Shown here piece after piece: positions 36,001 to 46,892 of a stretch of 64,000 bases of DNA (its first letter is position 1; each line of letters starts with the position of its first letter). Origin of the DNA: Apricaphanius iberus (Eukaryota > Chordata > Actinopteri > Cyprinodontiformes > Aphaniidae); the NCBI GenBank assembly GCA_028564705.1, contig JAPXFQ010002690.1, positions 1,456,501-1,520,500 of the forward strand, read 5' to 3'. A program made the translations under genes and the position numbers. The notes under the pieces were generated by a model, which worked only from the letters and a program-made list of their open reading frames with translations, was not told the DNA's origin and did not search any database.

Positions 36001-39000
36001 CAACCATGTTGTGAAGGTGGCTGGAAAGGTTCATTGTTCTTTCTTTTGAGGTCCTCCCCTCAGGCCGGAGATTCAGGCCAAAAACTATTTTATACCAAGT
36101 GAAATTCGGTTGCTAAATTTGCAAAACTCCGGGACCTAGATGAGTAGCAGTGTAACTGTGTTGTAGTTGGTGTTTATTTATTCGTATGTGGTGTTCAATT
36201 ACACCAGTGTGTATGAACAGAATTCCCCCCGTTGGATGTTTTACCCTTTTATTTTAATTGCGTGGCTGAACAAGATTGATTCATTAGAGCAATAAAACAA
36301 TTTGAGGGGGTTCAATACTTTATAGGTTATGTAAATTAACAGTAACAGCATCCCTGTAAGTTACCACTCCTTTTTCACTTAAAACAACAACAAAAATAAT
36401 CCCAGAACTTTATATGCTGGTCTTGACGGAGACTGGGCAAAGCTACATTTGAGCCTTCGACAACAAAATGAAATAAATATAACAAAGTCCTAATGAGCAC
36501 TTCAGTGAACATTAAAGCTGCTGTCCGGAATATTTGATGGAGAGAGAGATTTTTTGAATCCAACGTATCAAAGCCACTCCCAAATCACTACAGGTTTGCA
36601 CAATCTGCATGTATGTTTATTGACAGGCGGAAACTCCAATTCTACTGGCAAAAAAAATTGCCAGTGAGTGTGAAATGCATTGGGGTCTATGGGAGGAAGG
36701 CAGAACTTAGGAAGAATAACAAATGTTGTGGAGCACCAGCCTTTTATGATAGTGTTGAATCCAACTATCATTTTAAGGTTTTATAAAACTTTGATACATA
36801 AAGTGGGGAGAACAAAAATTTGACACTGCTGATTTTTGAAGTTTTCCTACTTACAAAACATGTAAAAGTCTGTAATTTGTATCAAAGGCACTCTTCATCT
36901 GTGAGGGAAAGAATCTAAAACAAAAGTGCAGAAAATCCCAGTGGATAATTTTTAAATATTTAATTGCCATTTTATTGCTTGACATAATTATTTGACACAT
37001 CAGACAAACAGGACTCAGAACGAAAATAATTGGTTACAAAACCTTTGTTTGCAGTTACAGAAATCAGATGTTTTCTGTAGTTCTTCACCAGGTTTGCACA
37101 CACTGCAGCAGGGATGTTGGCCCACTCCTCCATACACATCTTCTCCAGAGCGTTCAGGTTTCGGCAAACAGCTCTTGCCAGTCCGCCATGTTTTTCCGCA
37201 GGGGACCTACCTAGTAGGGTCTCCGCGGGGCCGAGTGGAGAGCCGTGGTTGCTGAAATTACGTAATTTGGCCGCGTGGAGCCGTGCGGACCACGCCGATG
37301 AGTCAAGGATAAACCAAGCTTAAGGAGAGGCTCCGTAGGATGTATCTCAAGGTCTTGATAGAATACAAAATCTTTGGAGGGAGCTGAAAGTCAGTTTTGC
37401 CCGGCGACAGCCCCGTAACCTGAACGCTCTGGAGAAGATCTGTATGGAGGAGTGGGCCAAAATCCCTGCTGCAGTGTGTGCAAACCTGGTGAAGACCTAC
37501 AGAAAATGTCTGATCTCTGTAACTGCTAACATAGGTTTTAGTTACCAATTATTTTTGTTCTAAGTTCTGTTTGACTGACATATCATATACTTATGTCATG
37601 CAATAAAATGGAAAGTGATAATTTAAAAATCATCCACTGTGATTTTCTGCATTTTTGTTTTGAATTATGTCCCTCACAGTTTACCTTTGATACAAATTAT
37701 TAGGGATGCACCGAAATGAAAACTCTTGGCCGAAAACGAAAACCGAAAATGAAGAAAACTAAGGCCGAAAACCGAAACACCGAAATAAATGATTAGAACC
37801 ATAGAATTTATGGCTATGATGTGTACTAACCTCACTAAAATCAAGGCATTGCAATAAATCAGTAACAAAACTATGAAGATATTTATTTAGCACTGACATA
37901 ACAACAATGCACAATATAAATTAAGTTAATAAAGTTTCGGCTGTGTTGTTTCGGTGATTTAGGTCTTTCGGCCGAAAACCGAAAATGCACTTTTGGGTCA
38001 TTTTCGGACGAAAATTTTCTGTGGCCGAATATTCGGTGCATCCCTACAAATTATAGACATCTACATGCTTTGTAAGTGGGAAAACTGAAAAAATCAGATG
38101 GATATCAAATATTTGTTCTCCCTACTGTAAATACATTCTCTGATTTTACCCTGTGAAACAAAATAATCTTATAAGAAAAAACTATTTCAATATATTTATT
38201 AGCCGATTATTATGCGTTGCGCACTACAAAAGGCACAAAAATGAATTGCTGGGTCCAGGGGAATATGCCAAAGCTACCATGTATAGAGTCATATTTAGCT
38301 CCATTTACCCTACCTCGATCATTTCCCCGTCTCTGTTTTAGGTTTTTGCTACATTCACCCTGCAGAGAAAAGCGCATCAGACTGTTTGTCTATATCTGAT
38401 TTTATTTTTATGACCATGTGAACAGTGCAAATCCAACCCAGTTCACTTTCATATGTGGAACTAACTCAGATAAATATTTTATGTTTTTTAGAGTAATACG
38501 CACTGTACGTCACTGACACAAGAGAGATGTCACTAATCTGCGCCGGAGGAGGCAAACACTTGAACAGGCATGGTGGATACTGGAGACTGAGCCAGTCAAA
38601 GGACAAAAAAATGAGGTCCTGGACTCGATTAGTGAGAATGTTGTCGGCTCCAACTGTGCATATGGTGCTGTGTCAATCCCTCTCTATCAAAACAGAGTAT
38701 TATAAACTAGGCTTAAGTTGCCAAACTTCTGCACACATGCAAACATCTGTAGCCGTCATTTTAAATTCCATAAATAGAGCACGTTGTGTACGACGCCTTT
38801 GTCTGCGGAAGTGGGTCGCTTTACGGCTACAAACCGTTCACATTGGAGTGCTGTTTGCTGTAATATTTCAGTTATAGTGTGAACAATCACACACAAGTAT
38901 ATCCCTGGTCTGAAACACCACCTTCTGTAGAATGTGATGATATGCTGATAGGGTGACTGAGACATTTATAAATGTGTTAAGAGTAGGCAGAGAACTAAAA

Positions 39001-41648
39001 CTTGCAGGACACCAGGCCTTGATGAAATCTTGTGTTTAGATGTCATGTTTCAGAAGATTTGCAGATGTTGTTTTAATCTGATGGACCAAGCAGAGCTCTG
39101 TTAGATGTTAAAAAAAGTTGGATATTATTTACTTAACTTAACATAAGCCCTAACCTGTTTTTGATCGCTAATGGTCTCCAGCATACCTCGGAGGCCTCCA
39201 CAGAGCATCTATACGGACATTAAATCACACATAGGTAAACTCTGTTTACCAGTATTAGAGTAAAGGGGACTGAATATAAACACTTGCAACAATTTTTAGA
39301 TTTATATTTGTAAAAAAAAAAAAAAAATCCATTTAATCCTTTTAAAATCCATGCATGTCTCTTCCACCACACAGTTTTGCACTACTTTGTGTTGGTCAGT
39401 CACACATAATCCAGATAAAATAGTCTAAGAATGTGGTTTTAATTTAGAGGTTGGATGTGGAACATGAACACGATAGCGACATCTAGTGTGTTTAGGCTGT
39501 AGTTGCAAAAACAAAAACATTTCAGCCGATGCGTTGCCTCGTTTGCTTCAGATACGGCCAGTAAACAAGCTGAACTGTGTCCAGTGAGAAATGTATCCTA
39601 GAGGAGTTTGACTGACAGCTAACGTCAGCTTAGATGGCAAGGTAGTTAACTTACTGATCCAGGAGGAAAGTTGCAGTTTCTGCGTGTGTTTGATGCAGTG
39701 AAAATATTTGATGTGGGTCCATCTAGTGTAGACTTTGCCTAAAACTACTCTAGTGTCTGTTCTTCTGCGGTCACTCCTCTCCTGAGACGGATAACAATAT
39801 CTCCAGGGCTCTGAAGCAGCCGTTTGACTCGCTGACTGCACCAGTTTTTCCCAGCGCGAGCCAATCTGTAACAACCATTTAGTTGGATCACAGAGACTGT
39901 ATCTGTCAACCCGTGACCCATGGCTGCCGCTGGATGGTAGATGTAAACATAACGTCAAAATGTACATTTTACAATAATTCAAAAATACTTTTTTAAATGC
40001 CCAATGTGTTACAAATTCGGCTTTTTATTAATAAAAATCAAGTACTGCTTTCATAAATACGTATTTTACCGAGGTCTAATCACAATCGCATTATCATGAA
40101 AGCGTTCTCGTGTCTGAGAATACGTTGTTTATAGATACAGAGGGTGCACCGCCCCCCATATGAGGCTGCCATGCTGCATCGATATCTTTGAATACGTTAG
40201 CCAAAAGGGGTTAAACTTGTTAGCTGTATGCGTTTTAGCCCGTGAGGTCGGGGGGAGGGGGAGAGGTGAAGAGAAGAAACGAGCAACAATCAAAGAGGAC
40301 TGTGGATCAGTTTTCAATTTCAATGGAGGACCATCCGTACTCTTTGCCCCGTCAGAGGGAGGATACCATACCACAGAAAAGAAAAAGAAATAACCGGGAG
40401 AAAACAAGAATCTACATCGGTGGAAGTTTTACCAGATGGAGACTATTCATGAGGGACACGTACTTGAAGACTGACGCGGAGGTTGCAGGCTTTCTACTAG
40501 ATAGGTAAGTTAATTACATGAAACAATTAAGTTTATGTTAGCGTTATGTTTGACACAGGACAGGTTAGTCCAGCAAATAATTTATTTTCTGTTTAACTCA
40601 ATTTACGTCGCAGCCTCCATAGTAGTAATGACGTGTTATAATGGCGAAAAGCCAGACTACACTGCTCAGGTGCTTGCATTCACTGAGCACACCACTAGTT
40701 GGAGGTAATTCTTACACAGGGGGCTTTAAATAAATGTTGTACTTTAATTTTTCTCCCTCCTAAAAGCCCTGTGGAGGTTTTTTAAATACACATCGTTCCA
40801 TACTCAACCTTTAATACATTTCAAGGGATTTAAATGCTTTAGAAAGATATTGTTTTAGATGAGTTTTCTACTCCTTTATGGGTGTCTTGCACATGATGTA
40901 ATTAGCTCTTCCTGACAGAGATGCTAGAAACAGGCAAAGAAAAGACGGATGGTATAAAACGAATGCTGTCAGATCAGTTAATAATGATCAAGTTGCATAT
41001 TTTACTTTTAATTTTCCTATTTATTACCAGAGTTAAAGCTTAAAATAACTGAAGACATCTGACCTGTTTTGGCACCAGTCTCCTCCTCTAACTGTTGGTA
41101 AAGACCACTGGAGTAGCTAGCCATCTGAGACTCGATGGAAATAGGCTTTGCCATGCTCAGAATGCCAGCACACAGCCTGGTTGTTCCTGCACCAAGCCTG
41201 GGTAGGATGAAAACAGAAAATATAGCTAAAATCAAAATATTCCATCTTACATGCTAATAACCAAAATGAGCCGATTTGATATCAGGTGGATCAGGTTGAG
41301 AACGAGGCATTGATCTATTAGACCGGATGATAAACCCGAACTATTAAACATTAAATATTAATTAAACAAAGATTTTTCATCTCACCTGCCCTGCTCAAGC
41401 AGAACGATATCCGTCCAGCCCAGTTTGGCGAGATGATAGGCCACGGATGTTCCTACAATCCCGCCTCCACAGATGACAACCCGGACTTGGCCTGGGAGAG
41501 GAGGGAGCTGGGAGTCACCGCTCACAGCCAGGCAGTGCGGAGAGGTCCAGAGCCCCCTAACAGCCAGCCTGGACCCCATCTGAGGGAGCAGCAGTCTGGG
41601 GAGCAGCGCAGGGGCCATGACCCTGGAGCTCCGCACACAGCTGCACAT
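24050..41648 (-). CDS. pdpr: Pyruvate dehydrogenase phosphatase regulatory subunit (PDPR)
   Basis: Seventeen coding exons in minus order: 41648-41386, 41197-41064, 35304-35223, 35123-34960, 34886-34765, 34470-34353, 34061-33912, 32454-32262, 32152-32028, 30717-30562, 29787-29654, 26198-26050, 25958-25846, 25760-25666, 25575-25486, 24996-24814 and 24457-24050. Phases agree throughout and the sum is 2679 bp, 892 residues (human about 879). The product is a mitochondrial matrix flavoprotein that regulates PDP1, which dephosphorylates and activates pyruvate dehydrogenase. An Arg-rich transit region precedes the FAD-binding motif [16 protein letters not shown] (about residues 60-75). The DAO-type domain follows ([49 protein letters not shown]), then the GCV_T-like C-terminal half ([43 protein letters not shown]). 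It ends [10 protein letters not shown]. The chosen ATG is the first in the second exon. Confidence 0.96.
26725..28344. mobile_element. 1.6-kb fold-back element (hAT-like termini) in pdpr intron
   Basis: The left end TAGGGCTGTCACC and right end GTGACACCCCTA are inverted. The similarity continues inwards for over 500 bp: 'gactagtctagtctatgatc' faces 'gatcatagactagtc', and 'gtcctagccatggtt' faces 'accacggctaggac'. The centre, about 27380-27780, is unpaired. No transposase ORF and no clear 8-bp duplication were found. The terminal sequence suggests a non-autonomous hAT. Confidence 0.7.
28640..29045 (+). mobile_element. L2-type LINE fragment (RT palm region)
   Basis: Broken frames give RT remnants: a '[11 protein letters not shown]' block, then '[13 protein letters not shown]', then a stretch like the 'CRSAFFHLRNI' region ('[13 protein letters not shown]'). 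It lies in a pdpr intron on the opposite strand and has multiple stops. Confidence 0.5.
29851..30308. mobile_element. Short non-autonomous DNA element (MITE)
   Basis: Inverted ends TTTAAAGGGATACCAGGCAA and TTGCCTAGTATCCCTTTAA bound 458 bp with no coding capacity. It sits about 64 bp upstream (genomic plus side) of the pdpr exon 29787-29654. The superfamily is uncertain. Confidence 0.65.
32560..33110 (+). mobile_element. L2-type LINE 3' region (decayed RT C-terminus)
   Basis: Frames read '[16 protein letters not shown]', then '[12 protein letters not shown]', then '[18 protein letters not shown]', the typical L2 RT C-terminal order, with several stops. It is inserted in a pdpr intron on the opposite strand. 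Confidence 0.65.
33299..33420 (+). mobile_element. Rex3-like 3' fragment
   Basis: 'aggacatgctggagggacta' and the peptide-level match '[15 protein letters not shown]' correspond to the C-terminal tail of the Rex3-like RT at 22130-23062. It is only about 120 bp long. Confidence 0.6.
33648..33704. repeat. Perfect 26-bp inverted repeat (hairpin) in pdpr intron
   Basis: The arm 33648-33673 is the exact reverse complement of 33679-33704, with a 5-nt loop. A near copy of the arm start, 'tagatctactgtagcgc', lies directly upstream at 33631. There is no coding content. Confidence 0.85.
35484..36003 (-). mobile_element. L2-type LINE 3' end in pdpr intron
   Basis: On the minus strand, 35812-36003 reads '[20 protein letters not shown]' then '[11 protein letters not shown]', the end of an L2 ORF2. 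The 3' tail stops at 35484 ('ggcaaggcaattttatttac' on plus), like 7463. The AT-rich 35560-35800 stretch is its 3' UTR. Confidence 0.65.
36795..38129. mobile_element. Self-inverted (fold-back) Tc1 derivative, Passport-like
   Basis: The left end TACATAAAGTGGGGAGAAC and right end GTTCTCCCTACTGTA are inverted. Both arms carry the transposase 3' end facing outwards: minus strand at 37051-37165 and plus strand at 37412-37527 ('ggaggagtgggccaaaatcc'). The two arms are about 95% alike by eye. The original 5' half of the transposase is absent. A hAT MITE at 37701-38046 interrupts the right terminal repeat. Confidence 0.8.
37701..38046. mobile_element. hAT MITE nested in the fold-back Tc1
   Basis: Termini TAGGGATGCACCGAA and TTCGGTGCATCCCTA are exact inverted copies. 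The 8-bp CAAATTAT flanks it on both sides (37693-37700 and 38047-38054), as expected for hAT insertion. It is 346 bp long and non-coding, with many internal 'ccgaaaaccgaaa' repeats. Confidence 0.9.
38980..39450 (-). mobile_element. Tc1-like fragment
   Basis: 'cggaggcctccacagagcat' and the terminal-repeat sequence 'ctactttgtgttggtcagtc' match the common Tc1 family at 1268-3852 in reverse orientation. It is decayed and has no ORF. Confidence 0.5.
40323..40504 (+). CDS. Possible first coding exon of a DNA-transposon-type protein
   Basis: An ATG-led frame of about 60 codons ends in a good 5' splice site (ATAG followed by gtaag at 40505). It encodes [15 protein letters not shown] then [20 protein letters not shown], which resembles the short 'xxxGxAFxRWRxLxxxxxxKTDAEVAxFLL' block I recall from fish proteins linked to Harbinger or Kolobok-type transposons. 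It lies in a pdpr intron on the opposite strand. No downstream exon was found nearby, so it is probably a fragment. Confidence is low. Confidence 0.3.
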
Positions 41649-42189
41649 GGCTGTGTTTTCTGTAGCATGAAAAAACAAAACACAGTACCTTAATGAGGGA
41701 GGTTTGCTTAACGCTGCGCGATTATGACAACAAGAGCTGTTCCCTACAGTGTTTGCTAAGCTATAGTGCAAGCCATTACATTATTATAACCTTCATAACG
41801 CATGGTATCTTATTTAAAAGCTCCATGTTCCCCGATGAAAGAACAGGAGGCGTGTTGGAGGAGTAGCAAGGTTAAAAGTCTTAGCACACAATCACAGACA
41901 ACACTCTAGCTTCATTTTAGCTCCACCACTTTCCTCAGCTGACCTTTAACTTGTTCCGAGAGCTCAGTGTAGCAGTAAAACAATCTTATTCTTAAAGTTA
42001 TGACATTGTGAGGGTTTATGGTGGCTAGGTAAACTTATCATCAGGGTTAACAGTGCAGGAGCTACACAGCGTAGCTCGTAGCAGGCGCTAGCTAACGGTC
42101 ACTACTTTGTTTTCATATTAAAAAATTAAGTTTAATGACTGAAGAAACATGTCAGACGTTTAATTTGTTCTCAACTGCTTGTAACTCAC

Positions 42190-42290
42190 CAAGTCAACTA
42201 TGTCCAGACGTTGCGATAAGTTAACAAACAAAGTACAGACGAGCAAGGACTGATATGAGGAAAAGTCTCCACGTACATCAAGCTAACTCA
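42190..42290 (-). other. pdpr: Non-coding first exon of pdpr (predicted)
   Basis: On the minus strand a strong donor (G followed by gtgagttac) ends at 42190. Upstream sequence to about 42290 lacks an ATG. It would splice to the acceptor 'atgctacag' before 41659, whose exon contains 11 nt of leader and then the start codon. The 5' border is approximate. Confidence 0.55.
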
Positions 42291-42303
42291 ATTGGGAGGT
42301 GCT

Positions 42304-42311
42304 ACTTCCGG
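42304..42311 (-). promoter_or_regulatory. pdpr: ETS-type site at the pdpr promoter
   Basis: The minus strand reads CCGGAAGT, the ETS/GABP core common at promoters of nuclear genes for mitochondrial proteins. It lies just upstream of the predicted first exon. Binding is inferred. Confidence 0.4.
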
Positions 42312-42467
42312 TGTGGAACTTCAAATTAAATTAATGTATTTCCTTAATTCGGTTTGGCGCAAACCAGTCCGAACCTAACCGAAGCAGCGGCCCCTAAAAC
42401 ACTATTTGAATTAGGGTAATTTCAGATCATATCCCGTTTATGTTTTACTAATTTTAAACATTTTTGT

Positions 42468-42950
42468 CAATAATAATAATAATAATAATAATATATATAG
42501 GCCTATATATAAATAATCCTAAAAAAATATATATTTCCAAATGACATGATATGAATTTCTTCTATGCTCCAATGATTGCTAAATGTTTTAATTGTTTCTT
42601 CTGTTTAATCAGTTCTTCTTTTTTATAATTTTACATACATTTTCTTTTATACATTTTCTTAAATCATTTTTAGTTAGTTCGTTTTTTATGGTATTCCAAA
42701 ATTGTTGTTTTAATGTATTATAGTATTATTGTATAAATTGCTTTGCATATGTAACTGTATTTTATTTTATCTGTGTTTTATCAATGTTTTACTAGTTAAT
42801 CTTGTAGTATTTGTCTGTTTATTTTTATATTTTAACTTTTTATTTTAATCTTCCTTCCAGTTTTTCCTCTGTGGGAGTCCCCTGCATCTGGAGCAATGGT
42901 TCGGCTGTGGCTGCATGTGAAATATATGAAAAGCGCTTTGTAAATAAAGT
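42468..42950 (+). repeat. (ATA)n run and a LINE 3' tail upstream of pdpr
   Basis: Positions 42468-42494 are an (ATA)n microsatellite. Positions 42840-42950 ('ttcctctgtgggagtcccct' to 'gcgctttgtaaataaagttt') resemble the 3' UTR end of an L2-type LINE. There is no ORF. Confidence 0.4.
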
Positions 42951-43392
42951 TTGATATGATTATGATTTAGAAACCTCAGTCTGCTTCGTAATCTTTGTCT
43001 GGGAGAGACCTTACTGTTATAGTAGTTATACTGTGTCAGTATATACTACGTATACTACCTTGTGTTTTGTTGCTTTAATGAATCTTGCCACAACATCACC
43101 TATGTAGCAGAGTTTGGCTCTTCCTCACCCAGTTTAAGCCTCCTACACAGCTGTTTCTGTTTCAGTTAAGGACTGTATTTTAAGTCCTTGATTTGTTGAT
43201 TCATTAGCAACTATGTGATATAACTGATGATCATACACTTAATTATAATCTACAACATTCTTGACTTTTTGCAAGTGTACCTATAAGAAATTATACTATT
43301 TTGAAAGTAACACCAAATACTGATTTGATTTAAATTTTTACTTTTGTTTACTTACTTTGTATTTTGTAAAATGATAAAAATAAACAACTATT

Positions 43393-43940
43393 TACAGTAC
43401 AGAGCAAAAGTTTGGAGACACCTTCTCATTCAATGACTTTTCTTCCTTTTCATGACTATTTACATTGTAGATTCTCACTGAAGGCATCAAAACTATGAAT
43501 TAACACATATGGAATTATGTAGTACTTTTAAAAAAAAGTGTGAAATAACCTGGCCTCCAAAAATCACCGGTTCTGAACCCATTCCAGATGTTTTGGGGTG
43601 AGCTGAACCACAGAGTGAAGGCTAAAGGGCCAACAAGTACTAAACATCTTTGGGAACCTCTTCAAGACTGTTGGAAAACCATTTCTGGTGACTACCTCTT
43701 GAAGCTCAAGAGAATGCAAAGCAGTAATCAGAGCAAAGGGTGGCTACTTTGAGGAATCTAAAATATAACACATGTATTCAGTTATTTCACCCTTTTTGTT
43801 TAAGTAAATACAGTAATTCCATACATTATGTGTTAATTCATAGTTTTGATGCCCTTAATTGAGAATCTACAATGTAGTCATGAAAAGAAAGGAAACTAAT
43901 TGAATGAGAAGGTGTGTCCAAACTTTTGGTCAGTACTGTA
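43393..43940 (+). mobile_element. Internally deleted Tc1-like element (548 bp)
   Basis: Ends TACAGTACAGAGCAAAAGTT and 'cttttggtcagtactgta' are inverted repeats of a familiar fish Tc1 family. The interior keeps only the transposase C-terminal region; the plus frame reads NPFQMFWGELNHRVKAKGP. The N-terminus and catalytic aspartates are gone. Confidence 0.8.
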
Positions 43941-46304
43941 TATATCTAAATATAAATTGCAAAATGAAAAAAAAAAAAAATTCAGTTCTTAGTCCCACTA
44001 ATTGCAAACTAACAGTGATTAGAAAGGTTTTTATGAGATCTGTTGGTCTACGACATGATACATTGCGATGGCTGTGATGAGAAAGTGTGATGCTTTGTTT
44101 AAGCTCCTCAAGTCTTTGATATGCTTCCAGGGCAGAATTTTAATCCCAATTAACTTTCAACTGTCATGGCAAAGAAACTGTATGTACACTCTATGGAAAA
44201 AGGGTACGCTTGAGGTGTGATATTGTTTAGCTATTATTAAGATGGAGCCTTTATTCTGGCATTTCTCTGCACCATTCTGTGCTGTAATCTATTGTGTAGG
44301 GTGGATTTGTGGGCTACTTACTTTTCTTATGACATTGGCCAGATCTGGACTTATTTGTAGTGTTTTAAATAGAGATAAAAACTATTCAAAAAACTTAATC
44401 TGATGTAGAATTAAAATTCATTACAAAACATTTTCAAAAGATGTGATGTCATAATTAAAGGAAATTGCATGATTTACTTACTGGGCAAGTCCCCCGTATG
44501 CCCCCAAAACACAAAAATGCACAGATTAGCACTGAATAACAGAAAAATCGTTTAATTGACTATACATTCAGATAAGCAAAAAATATTCTCTTAATTGCAT
44601 TCAGAGCACAATGAATAAACTGACTGAATAAACCCTCTCATCCATGTAGTGACCCCAAACGTCTAATATTTTAAAAACAGCCTCTGATCACAGTGCGTCC
44701 TATGATAATGGTTCTGATCTCCATAAGGTTCAGCAAACCCTGATTATTACATATGTTAGTAAATTAGTTTGGAAATGAGTAAATCCAAAATTGATGGTAT
44801 TGGATAATTCCGAGAATTACTTCATTGTGTTATCTGTGTGAGTAAATAGTAACAATCCTAGTTTTTAAAACAAATACTAATAGATTTTGCTCATTAGTTG
44901 CCATCTGCACCTTATTTTGGACTTAAGTGTTTAAACGAGAGTAAAAAAAAATAAATTTATAGAACACAACGTCAAATTCCAATGGCACCATCAAATTAAA
45001 TATAAATCCCAGGAACAAAATGCCTCAAGACACAGAATCGTTTGCTGCATGACAAGCCACGAAGGAAATAGTAAACTATATTTATTGACATGTTTAAATT
45101 CAGCTATTTACAAGACCTCCTCCCAGCCAACAGAAACATTTTACAGCGGTACAATTCAGAGACATTTTATACACACAAGTATTCAAACACAAGAGGCCAT
45201 CAAAGATTATGCTCAGCTGTGCACAACAGAATGTCGGCCAATTACTGTCATAACGTAGTGCATGCTGTTTAGAGTTGTTAAAGTCAAATTACTGTTTCAG
45301 GACTAGTGTAGAGGAGATAATGACCAACAAAATGTACATTTGGATTTACAAAGGTTCATTATTCTACTTTAACCACATACAGATACATTGGTGCTGAAGG
45401 TCTTATCACCAAGAGACCAGAACATGAAAAAAGAAAACGAAAAAAAGGAAGACTAAACTTCACATTGGACTGCTACAAGTATTTGTCCACTAGATGGCGA
45501 CATACGAAAAAGAAAGCGTTCAAATTTTCATCCGTAAAAATGCCAAAAACCGATTAGCAGATGAGAAAAGACGTGAACATATCATATTAGCTGTAATTTT
45601 GTAATGGCCACAGAATCTTCCAAAGATGAAGGCTTTTGGAATGTTCTTTTTTTTATAACTCTCAAGAGGACAGGAGTTTCACAGCTAATTCACTAAAATG
45701 ACAGGGTTCCTTAGTATTTTAAGTCTTAAATTCCACATTTTCAGAGACTCAGATTTCCACGATTCCCTGTTTTTGTTTAAAGTAGTAATTTAGAGCCTGG
45801 TAAGAAGAAAGGTGGGCAGCTGATGGATGGACAAATGAATGAAGAAAGGGCTGAATTCAATGAAAAAGAGTTTCCATGTTTCATTTATTCATACTTATAA
45901 AGGGCGGCAAAAAATGGAAATACAGTCTCACTTTTTCAATCTTTCTTTGTATTTTCTGAGACATCAGAAGTAATGTCAAACTAATTTAGGCTGCCCATTG
46001 TAAGAAGGATGTCCTATAGATGAAAAATATTTAGGAGGAGACACATTTTTTAAATCAATTATTCAGGATTTTTTTTTTAATAATCCTTATAAATAGAAAA
46101 GATGAAACAAATCCTTATCTATGGAGGTACTTTAGTGCAAAATTAGTTGTGTCCTTGAGTCACAGGAATTTTTTGTAGCAGTTTGGTAATTGTATTTTTT
46201 TTCAGTCTTTCATAAATACAAAATAAAAACAGTTACACCTTTTTAATTTCTTAAGTACAATGCACAAGTTGCAGTCCTTGAATCACACTTTAAAAGAACT
46301 TACA
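43941..46304. other. Gene-free region between pdpr and pnoc
   Basis: This is AT-rich sequence in which I see no convincing exon, RNA gene or named repeat. Its right part may include distal 3' UTR of pnoc. Confidence 0.4.
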
Positions 46305-46543
46305 TTTACAGTTTTGCCCCAATTGATCCAGACTAAATGGTGAAAAACACATTCAAATATCTGTGCAAACAATGACTTTTGTATATTTGGTTTGTTGCCC
46401 ACAGAAACAAAGCAGTAAATGTAACATTTACTTCTTTGTGTCTGTGAGCAACAAAAAAAATTATACACAAGCTATTTTTTTACACAGGTACTTTGATGTG
46501 TTTTGCACCAGTTGATCTGAATCAATTGGGGCAAAACTGTAAA
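46305..46543. mobile_element. MITE with TTTACAGTTTTGCCCC termini, downstream of pnoc
   Basis: TTTACAGTTTTGCCCC (46305-46320) and GGGGCAAAACTGTAAA (46528-46543) are exact inverted copies. The similarity runs further in ('caattgatccaga' against 'tctgaatcaattg'). The 239-bp non-coding element lies 350 nt past the pnoc stop, possibly within the 3' UTR. Confidence 0.75.
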
Positions 46544-46892
46544 TAAAGTGACTCGCATTGTTCTTATGAAATTAAAAAGCTGTAACTTGTTTTGCATTTG
46601 TAAAAGACTGGAAAAAACTTCTACAATTATAAAACTGCTACAAAATATTTCTCTGTGACTTCAGCTTCCCAGTTACAAGACAACTACTTTTGCACCAAAA
46701 ATACCTCCATACTATTCATATTTCTTGGCATAACAAAGAGTGTGACAGGAGTGTGATCTTTTTATGTACCTAATTCAATTTTGTGACTGCATTGTTGCCA
46801 GTTTAACTTTCCAATTTTCTCTGTTACAAAAGAAGACAACTTAAAGCACATTTTGTAATTTTGTCATGGCAGGGCCTTAACGACGCATTTCC

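Noticed and set aside
24050..41648. Dimethylglycine or sarcosine dehydrogenase instead of PDPR
   Set aside because: The domains are shared, but many diagnostic stretches ([19 protein letters not shown], the [10 protein letters not shown] end) fit PDPR.
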